Assembly (NCBI GenBank): GCA_036389255.1
Contig: DASVQI010000033.1
Location: 60,943 to 124,942 of the forward strand
DNA length: 64,000 nt
Direction of reading: 5' to 3'
Source of the DNA: JACVRN01 sp036389255
GTDB lineage: Bacteria; Acidobacteriota; Blastocatellia; Pyrinomonadales; Pyrinomonadaceae
Shown here: positions 44,426-53,793 of the stretch, in pieces
Layout of the letters: each line of letters opens with the position of its first letter
Numbering within the stretch: position 1 is the stretch's first letter
Position numbers and translations under genes: made by a program
Notes under the pieces: model-generated
Database searches by the model: none
Seen by the model: only the letters and a program-made list of their open reading frames with translations
What the model was told of the DNA's origin: nothing

Positions 44426-46171
44426 ATGGCGCGAAAGAGTTTATCAACAGAGGCGCAAGAGGCCCAGCCCGGTGCGCCGGCGGGCGGCGGGCTTCTACAA
44501 ACTTTCGCGGAAGCGGCTGAGACGGTCGCCGCTACGACGAAGAAGCTGGAGAAGGCCGCGCGTCTTGGAGCCTATTTTCACACGCTCGATGACAGAGATT
44601 TGATGCGCGCGGCCAGATACTTCGCCGGTCACCAGTTTCCCTTGAGCGACGTGCGCACGACCAACGTGGGCACGAGCGCTCTGCGCGATGCTCTGAGCGA
44701 GGCGACGGGAATCAGCGTTGAGGAGTTGCGCCCGCGTTACGTGCGGCTGGGCGATTCCGGCGAAGTGGCTTACGAAGCCGTGCTGGAAGCCGGACGCGAG
44801 AGCGCAGAGCCCGGCATCACGCTCGCGGAGACAGAAGCTCTCATAGAGCGCTTGAGCGAGATGCGCGGCGCGAAGACGAAGAAGAATCTTTTGGCCGAAG
44901 TGCTGGCGCGCTCCACGGCGCTCGAAGCCAAGTACCTTGTCAAGTTGCTCGTGGGCGACCTTCGCATAGGCTTGAAAGAGGGGCTTGTGGAAGACTCAAT
45001 CGCGCGCGCCTTCGGTCAGCCTCTACAGCAAGTCTCTATGGCCAACATGCTGCTGGGCGACGTGGGCGAGACGGCCGTGCGCGCACGACGGGGCGGGCTC
45101 ACGGAAGTCTCCATGCGTCTCTTTCATCCTCTGAAATTCATGCTTGCCACGGCCGCCGCAGACCTCTCGGACATAGCCCGAACGATGCCCGAACAGTTTT
45201 TCGTGGAGGACAAGTTCGACGGCATACGCGCACAGGCGCACGTGCAGCCCTTGAACGAAAGCGCATCAATCCCGGCTGCGGCTGTGACGGTAGAGAACGG
45301 TAAACGCATAGCGCTTTACTCGCGCACTATGGACGAGATAACGCACCGCTTCCCTGAGCTTTTCGCGCCGCTCAGCCGGTTGAAGACGGACGTTATCTTG
45401 GACGGCGAGATAGTGCCTGCGCGTGACGACGTGATACTGCCCTTCGCTGAATTGCAGAAGCGGCTGGGAAGAAAGACCGTCGGCGCGGAGCTTTTAAGCT
45501 CCATCCCGGTCGTCTTCATAGTCTACGACATCCTCTATGCAAACGGGCGAGTGCTGATTGACGACTCGCTGGACGAGCGGCGAGCCCTCATGGAAAAGCT
45601 TGTGCCGACAGAAGGAGTCGTGCGGCAGTCCGAAGCGAAGCGCTTCCGTGAGGTCGCGGCGCTGGACGAAGAATTTGACGCGGCGCGTGCGCGAGGCAAC
45701 GAAGGCTTGATGATAAAAGACCCGCGCTCGTCTTATAAGCCCGGCAGGCGCGGGCGCGAGTGGCTGAAGCTCAAGCGGGCCATAGCGACGCTCGACGTGG
45801 TAGTGACTGCGGTCGAAGTCGGCCACGGCAAACGCCGTCACCTGCTTTCGGATTACACCTTCGCCGTGCGCCGCTCCGAAGATGACGCGGAGCTTTTGAA
45901 TGTGGGCAAAGCCTACTCCGGCCTGACCGACGTTGAGCTGGCTGAGCTGACAGAATGGTTCAAGGCGCACACCGTTCAGGAGTTCGCGCACGGTCGCGTG
46001 CGTGTAGTCGAGCCGAAGATAATCTTGGAAGTCACCTTTGACCGCGTGCAGGAATCGAAGCGACACAAGAGCGGCTACGCCTTACGCTTCCCACGCATCC
46101 TCAGGCTGCGCGACGACAAGTCGGTCGGTGAGATAGACACTCTTGAGACTGTGAAAAAGCTGGCGGAATAA
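44426..46171 (+). CDS. ATP-dependent DNA ligase
   Basis: 581 residues. An N-terminal DNA-binding domain (about 1-200, ending VKLLVGDLRIGLKEGLVEDS) precedes the nucleotidyltransferase domain with motif I VEDKFDGIRAQAH (Lys263 accepts AMP), motif III ILDGEIVP and motif IV/V EGLMIKDPRSSYKPG with EWLKLKRA. The OB fold follows (about 430-575). The layout matches archaeal-type LigB/Lig1 rather than the small LigD-style ligases. It seals nicks with ATP. The essential NAD-dependent LigA is expected elsewhere in the genome. The role is probably repair, near a cobalamin-like protein gene. Confidence 0.93.
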   Translation: MARKSLSTEAQEAQPGAPAGGGLLQTFAEAAETVAATTKKLEKAARLGAYFHTLDDRDLMRAARYFAGHQFPLSDVRTTNVGTSALRDALSEATGISVEELRPRYVRLGDSGEVAYEAVLEAGRESAEPGITLAETEALIERLSEMRGAKTKKNLLAEVLARSTALEAKYLVKLLVGDLRIGLKEGLVEDSIARAFGQPLQQVSMANMLLGDVGETAVRARRGGLTEVSMRLFHPLKFMLATAAADLSDIARTMPEQFFVEDKFDGIRAQAHVQPLNESASIPAAAVTVENGKRIALYSRTMDEITHRFPELFAPLSRLKTDVILDGEIVPARDDVILPFAELQKRLGRKTVGAELLSSIPVVFIVYDILYANGRVLIDDSLDERRALMEKLVPTEGVVRQSEAKRFREVAALDEEFDAARARGNEGLMIKDPRSSYKPGRRGREWLKLKRAIATLDVVVTAVEVGHGKRRHLLSDYTFAVRRSEDDAELLNVGKAYSGLTDVELAELTEWFKAHTVQEFAHGRVRVVEPKIILEVTFDRVQESKRHKSGYALRFPRILRLRDDKSVGEIDTLETVKKLAE

Positions 46172-46173
46172 AA

Positions 46174-46270
46174 CTCACCGCAGAGGCGCAGAGAGACGCT
46201 GAGGACACGCAGAGAAAAGCTTTCGACTCTCTGCGCTAATCTCTGCGTTCCTCTGCGTCTCTGCGGTGAA
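46174..46270. repeat. Palindromic intergenic repeat, family A, copy 5
   Basis: CTCACCGCAGAGGCGCAGAG and GAGAAAAGCTTTCGACTCTC with CTCTGCGTCTCTGCGGTGAA. It starts three bases after the ligase stop (46171) and ends 12 bases from the convergent M23 stop (46282). Confidence 0.9.
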
Positions 46271-46281
46271 CCGTTCTTGGC

Positions 46282-47256
46282 TCAAATCGAGATTAGTTGC
46301 GCGGCCGTGCGCATGAAGTCCTCCGGGTCTACGGCCGTGCGGTTAATGAAGGTGTCAAGGTGAAGATGCGGCGGGGAGTTTTGTCCGCCGCTTCGTCCCG
46401 AAAGCGCAATCACCTGCCCGCGTGTGACCGTCTGGCCCGCCTGAACGCGCCGCTCCGACAGGTGATTGTATTTGGAAAAGATGCTGCCGCCGTGGTCTAT
46501 GATAATGGTGTGTCCCGCCGTCCACTGTTCCATAGAGAGAGCGACCGTGCCGTCGTTGATGGCCTGCACTGGCGTACCCGTGGCGGCGCGGAAATCCAGC
46601 CCTATGTGGCGGTAGCGCTTCGTCCCGTTGACCGTGCGGCGGACGCCGAAGTTGTCGTTGTCGCGCCCCGCCACGGGACGCACAAAAGGCATAGTCCACC
46701 TGCGCGCGGTGACGCGCTTGAGAATCTCCACGTCCGTCTGAAAATCTCTACGCATGCGCGCGGCCACATCCGGCGGAGGCGCGCTGAAATCCTCGTCCAG
46801 CGTCAGAGACGTAGAGCGATACGGCCCCCGCTCTATGAAGTACGGGAATGTCCAATCCTGCGCTCTGCCTGCGGCTGAGCGCGCACGCACGCGCAGCGTG
46901 TGGCTTCCCATGACGGAATCGAGCGGCGCGGAGAGTATCACGCGATAGGTGCGACGCCCTCCGACAGGATAAAAGTATAGCTCCTGTGGCTCTATCAGTT
47001 GCTGCCCCCCGGAAGCTTCCGGCTGAATGGGAACGGGCAGGCTGCCGCTCAGAATCTCGACCTCCGAAGCAAAGGCGAGCGCTATCAGAAGCGTCTTGCC
47101 TTCAACTATGACGGGGCGGCCCGTCGCGTTGTAGTTGGTGACGAGTGGCGCGCCCGTATCTGCCTGAGCGTGCGCCTGACCCGAACGCCTTCCGGTTAAG
47201 ACTGCGGGTGCCGACAGAACGAGAGCGCCTAAAAAGCCGCGCCGCGATAAAGACAT
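46282..47256 (-). CDS. Tat-exported M23 peptidase
   Basis: 324 residues. The N-terminus MSLSRRGFLGALVLSAPAVL is a Tat twin-arginine signal (S-R-R-x-F-L) and ends near AHAQA. Residues about 50-130 are a beta domain; the M23/LytM part covers about 205-305, with RHIGLDF (HxxxD) and PHLHLDTF (HxH) as zinc ligands, and YNHLSERRVQAGQTVTRGQV typical of M23. It cleaves peptide cross-links of peptidoglycan or related polymers. Tat export of an M23 enzyme is less common than Sec. It is divergent from the DsbA fusion. Confidence 0.9.
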   Translation of the reverse strand: MSLSRRGFLGALVLSAPAVLTGRRSGQAHAQADTGAPLVTNYNATGRPVIVEGKTLLIALAFASEVEILSGSLPVPIQPEASGGQQLIEPQELYFYPVGGRRTYRVILSAPLDSVMGSHTLRVRARSAAGRAQDWTFPYFIERGPYRSTSLTLDEDFSAPPPDVAARMRRDFQTDVEILKRVTARRWTMPFVRPVAGRDNDNFGVRRTVNGTKRYRHIGLDFRAATGTPVQAINDGTVALSMEQWTAGHTIIIDHGGSIFSKYNHLSERRVQAGQTVTRGQVIALSGRSGGQNSPPHLHLDTFINRTAVDPEDFMRTAAQLISI

Positions 47257-47320
47257 CTTTTAACTTCCCCCGTGGCTTTTGATGCACGAAGCGTCTCACA
47301 TGGAAGTCCGTAGAGTCTAG

Positions 47321-47388
47321 AGAGTCTGGAGAGTCCGGAGAGTCAAGAAGCGTTCTTCTCTCCAGACTCTCCGGACTCTCCAGACTCT
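47321..47388. repeat. Perfect 24-bp inverted repeat in a divergent promoter region
   Basis: AGAGTCTGGAGAGTCCGGAG plus AGTC (47321-47344) pairs exactly with 47365-47388, around a 20-base loop. Each arm is a run of GAGAGTC-type direct repeats. It sits between the divergent M23 and SurA/DsbA genes, so it cannot be a normal terminator. It may be an operator, a cruciform or a repeat family of its own. Confidence 0.85.
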
Positions 47389-47481
47389 TCTTCCTTGTTT
47401 GTAACTGCGGGTGGAAATCAAATATCATCGCTTTTGAATAATGAGACACGCGACCCCGCAATCGAAAGTAGAAAACTCTTG

Positions 47482-49020
47482 ATGACCAGACGTATAAGAC
47501 CGATTCTAGCAATCTCATTTGCGCTCCTCTTCTGTGTGAGCGCGGCGGCACAGCGCACCCGGCGCGGCTCAAGCACCCAGCCGCCGCCCAGACCTGCGGC
47601 AACGCCCGCTCCGGCTCTTCCGGCGCAGCTTCCGCCAAACACGCTCGCCGTAGTCAACGGGCGGTTTGTGACCTTCGAAGATATTAACGCGCAGGTACGC
47701 GACGCCATCAACAATCTTGACCGCAGCATAGGCGAGATGCGTCGTCGCGCGCTCACGGATCAGGTCAACACTTATCTGTTCGAGGCGGAAGCGAAGAAGC
47801 GCAAGATGTCGCTTGAGCAGTTTCTTGAGACGGAAATCTACAGCCGCGTCCCGCAGCCCAGCGAGGAGGATATAAGATTCCTCTACGAGAACAACCGCGA
47901 CCAGATTGGCCCTCTCACGCTGGAAGAAGCGCGGCCGCGAATCATAAGCGCCATGCGGGAGCAGCGCGCCATCTCTCTGATAGAAGATTTGGCTACGCGC
48001 CTGCGCATGATGTACGTGGTCGAGTGGGGCACGGCGGACATAAATGGTCAGGGAGTCGCGGCCAACGCGGTTCTGGCCTCCGTCTCCGGCCGCCCCATCA
48101 CCTACGGCGAATTGAACGAGCAGTTGAAGCCGGCCATTCAAGTCCTTCGCATGCGGCTCTACGAAGCCGAGCGGCAGGCCATAGACGACAGAATCAACGA
48201 GATACTTATGGAGGCGGAAGCCAGCCGCCGCCGCATCACGCGCGACGACCTGATACGCATAGAGATTTTCGACAAGCTTCGTCGCCCGACCGAAGCCGAC
48301 GTGGCCAGATTCTACGAAGAGAACAGGTCGCGCATCCCGGGCACACTGGAATCACGCCGCACAGAGATAGCGACTTTTCTTGAGACGCAGGAGCGCAATC
48401 GTCTTGAGCGGGCGCTGGCAGACCGTCTGCGCTCGACTGCTCAAATTCGCATAGTGCTGGCTGAGCCCGCAGGATACGTGCAGAGAATCAGCGCGGACGA
48501 CGACCCTTCGCGGGGGCCGCAGACCGCGCCCGTCACCGTCGTCATGTTCACGGACTTTCAGTGCCCGGCCTGCTCGGCCACGCATCCCGTGCTGGATGAA
48601 GTAATCAAGCAGTACGGGGCGCGCGTCCGGCTGGTCGTGCGAGACTTCCCGCTAGACATGCACCCGAACTCGCGCAAGGCGGCCGAGGCCGCAGGCGCGG
48701 CCAACGCTCAGGGCAAGTTCTTCGAGTACATAAGCCTGCTTTACAGGAATCAGCAGCAGCTCGATGACGCTTCGCTCAAACGCTACGCGAGCGATTTAGG
48801 CTTAGACCGTGCGCGCTTCGACGCAGACCTAGACGGCGGAAAGTACGCAGCCGAAATAGCCCGTGACGTAGCGGAAGGCAAGTCTTACGGGATAACCGGG
48901 ACGCCTGCCATCTTCATCAACGGCGTGCGGCTGCTGGATTTGAGCGAAGGCGCTATGAGGGCCGCCATTGACCGGGCGCTTGAGCGCGCAGGCCAGAGGC
49001 CGCAGGCGGCTGCCAGATAG
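47482..49020 (+). CDS. SurA-like double domain fused to a DsbA-type thioredoxin domain
   Basis: About 512 residues from the ATG at 47482; a TTG-type start 87 bases earlier is possible. The signal peptide ends at VSAAAQRTRR. Two similar helical domains follow: residues about 55-170 (NTLAVVNGRFVTFEDINAQV) and about 180-315 (NAVLASVSGRPITYGELNEQ), each like the N-terminal chaperone domain of SurA. No PPIase domain is present. The rest (about 330-500) is a DsbA-like thioredoxin domain with active site FQCPACSATHPV (Cys361, Cys364) and cis-Pro GTPAIFINGV. Inferred role: periplasmic folding and disulphide formation in one protein. Confidence 0.9.
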   Translation: MTRRIRPILAISFALLFCVSAAAQRTRRGSSTQPPPRPAATPAPALPAQLPPNTLAVVNGRFVTFEDINAQVRDAINNLDRSIGEMRRRALTDQVNTYLFEAEAKKRKMSLEQFLETEIYSRVPQPSEEDIRFLYENNRDQIGPLTLEEARPRIISAMREQRAISLIEDLATRLRMMYVVEWGTADINGQGVAANAVLASVSGRPITYGELNEQLKPAIQVLRMRLYEAERQAIDDRINEILMEAEASRRRITRDDLIRIEIFDKLRRPTEADVARFYEENRSRIPGTLESRRTEIATFLETQERNRLERALADRLRSTAQIRIVLAEPAGYVQRISADDDPSRGPQTAPVTVVMFTDFQCPACSATHPVLDEVIKQYGARVRLVVRDFPLDMHPNSRKAAEAAGAANAQGKFFEYISLLYRNQQQLDDASLKRYASDLGLDRARFDADLDGGKYAAEIARDVAEGKSYGITGTPAIFINGVRLLDLSEGAMRAAIDRALERAGQRPQAAAR

Positions 49021-49078
49021 CATAAATTTCCGGTCGCTCTTGACTCTGATTTCGTGAGACGACCTGTTAAGGCTCAAA

Positions 49079-49942
49079 ATGAGAACTCAATCGGCGGGCA
49101 CGCTCGCGCTTCTTCTCTTTCTTACGCTCCCGGCCTGCGGTGACGGCGGCGGCAGCCGTATCCGTGCGGCCAATAGCCCGGCGCAGGCCACGCCGTCCGG
49201 CTCTTCAAGCAATGGGAGCGTCGAGAAGCCCGCGCCGGTCGAAGAGATTCCCACCTACACCTACGAGATAGTCGAAACCTACCCGCACGACCCGAAGGCT
49301 TACACCCAAGGGTTGATATTTCATGACGGGATGCTCTACGAGAGCACGGGCCAGTACGGCGAGTCCTCTCTGCGTAGAGTCGAGCTGAAGAAGGGGAAGG
49401 TGAAGAAGAAGATTGATGTGCCCGGACAGTATTTCGCGGAGGGCATGACAATCCTGAACGGGAAGATTTACCAGTTGACGTGGCAGCAGAGCAAGGGGTT
49501 CATCTACGACCCCAAGGAGTTCAAGCTCGAAGGAGAGTTCCATTATGAGGGGGAAGGATGGGGGCTGACTACCGACGGCCAGTCTCTAATCCTGAGCGAC
49601 GGCACAGACCGCCTGCGGTTCCTCGACCCGGCGACCTTCCGCGTGATTAAAACCGTCAACGTCCTCAACAACCGGGAGCCGCTTCTTGACATCAACGAGC
49701 TTGAATACATTCACGGCAGAATCTACGCCAACGTCTGGAAGATGGACAAAATCGCTTGCATAGACCCGCAGACGGGCCACGTTATCGCGTGGATAGACCT
49801 CTCCGGCCTGCGCCCCGAAGAGAGCCTCGGCAACACAGAGAACGTCCTGAACGGCATAGCCTACGATTCTACACACGACCGCCTCTACGTCACGGGCAAG
49901 CGCTGGCCCAAGCTCTTCGAGATTCGACTGAAGAAGAGATAG
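49079..49942 (+). CDS. Glutaminyl-peptide cyclotransferase-like lipoprotein
   Basis: 287 residues; TAAGG precedes the ATG. The lipobox LTLPAC places Cys at about residue 20. The body matches the glutamine cyclotransferase five-bladed propeller family (PF05096): YPHDPKAYTQGLIFHDGMLY, FAEGMTILNGKIYQLTWQQS, EGWGLTTDGQSLILSDGTD and LLDINELEYIHGRIYANVWK. It converts N-terminal Gln of peptides to pyroglutamate, which protects against aminopeptidases. It is anchored to the envelope. Its position after the DsbA fusion suggests both act on exported proteins. Confidence 0.93.
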   Translation: MRTQSAGTLALLLFLTLPACGDGGGSRIRAANSPAQATPSGSSSNGSVEKPAPVEEIPTYTYEIVETYPHDPKAYTQGLIFHDGMLYESTGQYGESSLRRVELKKGKVKKKIDVPGQYFAEGMTILNGKIYQLTWQQSKGFIYDPKEFKLEGEFHYEGEGWGLTTDGQSLILSDGTDRLRFLDPATFRVIKTVNVLNNREPLLDINELEYIHGRIYANVWKMDKIACIDPQTGHVIAWIDLSGLRPEESLGNTENVLNGIAYDSTHDRLYVTGKRWPKLFEIRLKKR

Positions 49943-50197
49943 CAGCCTTCTCAATCTTGGGACTCAATGATTCCGAAAATGAATTCGGGCGCACCTCTCT
50001 TTACCGCCTGAAGACCCGAATCCCCTTGAAAATCGCGCGGTATGAGCTTTCACACAAGCTGGCACGGGATTTCCTATAAGGCTCGCGGGTCTTCCTCTCC
50101 TGGAAGCCGGCGGGGGCGAATAGAGATGAATGATTCCCGTCTCAAATTCGCCTCCGCCACCTAAAGCTCACCGTAGATTCATCAAGGGTAACGGAAT

Positions 50198-51412
50198 ATG
50201 AGCGCGCACTCTACAGAAAGCGCAAAGATACTGATTGCGGACGACCAGCCGGACGTGCTTGAAGCCCTGAGGCTCCTGCTCAGGCGCGAGGGCTATCTGG
50301 TAGAGACTGTCTCATCGCCTTCCGCCGTTCTGGAAGCCATCAAAGAGCGCTCCTTCGACACGCTCCTCATAGACCTGAACTACGCCCGCGACACCACTTC
50401 GGGCCGCGAAGGGATAGAGCTGCTCTCTCACGTGCGGGCTCTGGACGCTGCTCTCCCTACAATCGTCATGACGGGCTGGGCCAGCATAGAGGTCGCCGTC
50501 GAAGCCATGCAGCACGGCGCGCGGGAGTTCGTGCAGAAGCCGTGGGACAACGAGCAGTTGCTCACGCTCCTTCGCAGGCAGGTTGACACCTGCAAGCTCC
50601 TGCGCCGCAGGCAGCAGGCCGAAGTCGAGAAGCAGCGCGAAGCCTCTATGGCGGCCGAAGCGCAGCGCCGCCTTCTGCCGCAACATTTGCCAGAGAGCGA
50701 CCAGTTCGAGTTCTTCGCCGTCTGCCAGCCTGCGCGAGAGGTCGGCGGCGACTACTACGACTTTATAGAATTGGGCGCGCAGAAGATTGGCTTCGTCGTC
50801 GCGGACGTTGAAGGAAAGGGGATGCCCGCAGCCCTTTTCGCTTCGACCGTTCAGGCGACGCTTCGCAGCCACGCCCGCCGCAGCGAGGCCATGCGCCCTT
50901 CCGGGCTGATAGCCTCCGTCAACGAACACTTCCGCTCCTCTGCCGACGCGACCAGCTACTCGACGCTCTTCTACGCAGAAGTTGACGAGGACGGGCGCTC
51001 GCTGACCTATGTGAACGCAGGCCACAACCCGCCGCTTCTACTTCGCAGGAGATGCGCGAGCGCGGCTGCCGGCGCACAATCGGCCGCGCCCGCCCGCGCC
51101 GAGGAAGTGGCCGTCAAACGGCTGGAAGCGGGCGGCACAGTGATAGGCTTTTTTGAAGACTGCGTTTACGAGGAAGCCACCATTGAGCTTGAGCAGGGTG
51201 ACCTGCTCGTGGCCTACACGGACGGATTGACCGAAGCCTTCAACGAAGAGGGCTCGGAGTTCGGTGAAGGCCGCCTGCGCGAGCTGCTCGTAGGCAACTC
51301 GCATCTCTCCGCGCCCGCGCTCGGGGAAAGAATTCTTGAGAGCATGCGTGACTGGTGCGCCTCCGCCCCGCAGCACGACGACCTCACTTTCATCATCATG
51401 AAGATGAAATAG
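50198..51412 (+). CDS. Response regulator with SpoIIE-type PP2C phosphatase (RsbU-like)
   Basis: 404 residues with AAGGGTAACGG upstream. The receiver domain (about 9-130) has IADDQPD, phospho-acceptor Asp in LLIDLNYAR (unusual, with an added loop at DTTSGREG), the switch Thr in VMTGWAS and KPW. A short coiled coil leads to RLLPQHLPESDQFEFFAVCQ, then the PP2C domain (about 190-400): REVGGDYYDF, VADVEGKGMPAALF, YVNAGHNPPLLL and TDGLTEAFNEEG with PQHDDLTFIIMKMK. It probably dephosphorylates an anti-sigma-antagonist-type protein on phosphorylation of the receiver. Confidence 0.92.
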   Translation: MSAHSTESAKILIADDQPDVLEALRLLLRREGYLVETVSSPSAVLEAIKERSFDTLLIDLNYARDTTSGREGIELLSHVRALDAALPTIVMTGWASIEVAVEAMQHGAREFVQKPWDNEQLLTLLRRQVDTCKLLRRRQQAEVEKQREASMAAEAQRRLLPQHLPESDQFEFFAVCQPAREVGGDYYDFIELGAQKIGFVVADVEGKGMPAALFASTVQATLRSHARRSEAMRPSGLIASVNEHFRSSADATSYSTLFYAEVDEDGRSLTYVNAGHNPPLLLRRRCASAAAGAQSAAPARAEEVAVKRLEAGGTVIGFFEDCVYEEATIELEQGDLLVAYTDGLTEAFNEEGSEFGEGRLRELLVGNSHLSAPALGERILESMRDWCASAPQHDDLTFIIMKMK

Positions 51413-51421
51413 GAAGCGTCG

Positions 51422-53341
51422 CTACTTTTTAAGCTCGTCTTTCAACTCCATGTTGCGTATCAGCCGGTGCAGGTAGTTCGGGTGTACGCCAAGAATTTTA
51501 GCGGCCTCGGTGAAGTTGCCGCCCGACTGCTCCATGGCGTCAAGTATTAGCTGCTTCTTCACCTGTCTGACCGCCTCGTGATACTTGGCGGGCGGGGCCT
51601 CCTTCGGAGACGCGTAGGTTTCAAGGACGGCTTCGGGCAAATCTTCCGGCAGGATTTGGTCGCTTGAGCCGAGGACAACCGCGCGCTCGATGGCGTTCTC
51701 AAGCTCGCGCACGTTGCCGGGCCAGCGATAGTTCAGCAGGTACGCTCGCGCGGATTGAGAGATGCCCATCACGGGCCGTTTCGATTTATTGCTGAACTTG
51801 GAGGCGAAGTAGCTGGCCAGAAGCGGTATGTCTTCTCGCCTTTCGCGCAAAGGCGGCATGACGATTGAGACTACATTGAGGCGATAGTACAGGTCTTGAC
51901 GAAACTCACCAGTCTTGATGGCTTCCTCCAAATCCTTGTTGGTAGCTGCTATCACGCGCACGTCAACCTTTATGGGGCGCGTGCCGCCCACGCGCTCGAA
52001 CTCTCGCTCCTGTAGAACCCTCAGCAGCTTCGCCTGCATCTGCGGAGCCAGCTCGCCTATCTCGTCCAGAAAAATCGTTCCCGTGTCAGCCAGCTCAAGC
52101 CTCCCCTTCTTCTGCGCGAGCGCGCCCGTGAAAGCTCCCTTCTCGTGACCGAACAGCTCGGACTCCAGCAGGGTTTCCGTGAGTGCGGCGCAGTTGATGG
52201 CTATGAAAGGCTTTGAGGCGCGCTGGCTGTGAAGGTGTATGGCGCGGGCGGCCAGTTCTTTTCCCGTGCCGGATTCCCCGCGTATCAGGACTGTAGAGTC
52301 CGTCGGCGCGACTTTGGCTAAGAATTGATAGACCTGCTTCATGCGGCGGCTCTCGCCAATCATGCTGCAATCGGCCTCCATGGCCGCCAGCAGCCGCCGG
52401 TTCTCGCTCTCAAGCCATTCGACGTGTCGCGCGTTATCGAGCGCCACGGACGCAATCGCGGCCACGGCCGTCATCAATTCCAGATGGTCTTCATCAAAGC
52501 GAGCCGCCCCCGCGCTTCCGTCCAAATAGATTACGCCCAGCAGTTCTTCAAAGGAGACTAGCGGCACGCACAGGATGGAGTTTATGCGCGAGGCTATGAT
52601 GCTTTCCGAGGCGGCAAGCTCGGGGCTGGCCGTGACATCGTTGCTCAGGATTGCGCTCTTCTCTTCCATGACTTTGAAGATGATGGTGCGGCTCACCTGA
52701 ACGGGGCGGCTCTCGCCCGCAGCCTTGTCTATGCCGAAGATGGAAGTGAACTCTTCCATGTCGTCGCCTATGAGCAGTATCGCGCCGCGCTCAGCCGGGA
52801 CGACTTCAAAGACCAGTTCAAGCAGGTGTCGCTGCAAGGCTTCAAGGCCGCGAACGGAGTTAATCGCCGTGCTTATCTTCAAGAGCGCGTTCAACTGCCT
52901 TGAGAGGCGCGCAGTCGGCGGGAGGCTCTGCATGAGCTTGTCCGGCTGAAGCAGAAGAGAATCGCGGCTGGCCAGCCTTATCGTGGAATGCGTGGAGATG
53001 AACATCTCGCCGCTTACCAGAACGGGCGGCGGCGCGCCTTGAGCCTCCCCTTCGTGCAGCAGAAAGAGAAAGTGTGTGTCGCCCAGCTTTATCTGGTCGC
53101 CGTGCTCAAGGTATCGCTCCTTAATGGGGAGGCCGTTGACGAAAGAGCCGTTCAGGCTGTCAAGGTCTGAGATACGAAAGCGCCCCTCCTCCTGACTAAT
53201 CACGCAATGGCGGCGCGACACGGAGGCGTCAGCGACGGCTATAGAGTTGGCGGACTCGCGCCCTATCGAGCAGGCTTCGTCGGCAAGCGGAAAGGTCTTT
53301 CCCTGCAAAGGCCCTGAGATGGAGACGAGTCTTGGGTTCAT
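51422..53341 (-). CDS. FHA-GAF sigma-54-dependent activator
   Basis: About 639 residues from the ATG at 53341 (the SD sequence is weak). FHA domain at residues about 1-95 (SIGRESANSIAVADASVSRR with HCVISQ, and LNGSFVNG). GAF domain at about 150-310. AAA+ domain at about 335-560 with Walker A GESGTGKELAA, the sigma-54 loop GAFTGA and Walker B IFLDEIGEL. C-terminal Fis helix-turn-helix ILGVHPNYLHRLIRNMEL. FHA recognises phosphothreonine, so it is probably driven by a Ser/Thr kinase rather than a receiver. It converges on the PP2C gene; only nine bases separate the stops. Confidence 0.93.
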   Translation of the reverse strand: MNPRLVSISGPLQGKTFPLADEACSIGRESANSIAVADASVSRRHCVISQEEGRFRISDLDSLNGSFVNGLPIKERYLEHGDQIKLGDTHFLFLLHEGEAQGAPPPVLVSGEMFISTHSTIRLASRDSLLLQPDKLMQSLPPTARLSRQLNALLKISTAINSVRGLEALQRHLLELVFEVVPAERGAILLIGDDMEEFTSIFGIDKAAGESRPVQVSRTIIFKVMEEKSAILSNDVTASPELAASESIIASRINSILCVPLVSFEELLGVIYLDGSAGAARFDEDHLELMTAVAAIASVALDNARHVEWLESENRRLLAAMEADCSMIGESRRMKQVYQFLAKVAPTDSTVLIRGESGTGKELAARAIHLHSQRASKPFIAINCAALTETLLESELFGHEKGAFTGALAQKKGRLELADTGTIFLDEIGELAPQMQAKLLRVLQEREFERVGGTRPIKVDVRVIAATNKDLEEAIKTGEFRQDLYYRLNVVSIVMPPLRERREDIPLLASYFASKFSNKSKRPVMGISQSARAYLLNYRWPGNVRELENAIERAVVLGSSDQILPEDLPEAVLETYASPKEAPPAKYHEAVRQVKKQLILDAMEQSGGNFTEAAKILGVHPNYLHRLIRNMELKDELKK

Positions 53342-53793
53342 CACCGTCGGACGCGCGTGCGAGGCTAATTTTCTGTTAGAGAGCAAGGCGCAAAAATTCG
53401 GCTTGGTAAATAATAAGCCTTTAATGCGGGAATGTGCAAAAAGAGGTTTTAAGTTTCGAGCCTTCGGTTTCAAGAAGCCGGGCTCTCTATACGAAGACTG
53501 TAAACTGTATCTACAAGGTTAGAGGTCTATCCGAACGGATAGATTCTTGAAAGGCTGTCGGGAGCATAGCGGCTCGCGCCTGAGAGGGCTGTGATTCAAA
53601 ACATCTTCTCTTTTATCAACAGCTTCCGGCAAGAGAGCCACGCTCCGTGACGGGATGAAGCGCCCGTGGCACGCCGCCTGCTCTAAAGGACGGGCAGAGA
53701 GTAACCGGGTAGTTGAAATAATAGAAGGCCGGGCGCTTGAGAGAGAGCGAAACCGGATTACGCGCTGAGAAGTTACTCAGCCGAATCGCCCCC
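53342..53793. other. Intergenic region with an 18-bp palindrome
   Basis: About 450 bases with no supported gene. An 18-base palindrome, TCTATCCGAACGGATAGA, lies at 53526-53543. Read from the minus-strand activator start it is about 190 bases upstream, so it might be an operator for that gene or belong to the small unit at 53794-54107. There is no obvious sigma-54 promoter. Confidence 0.55.
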
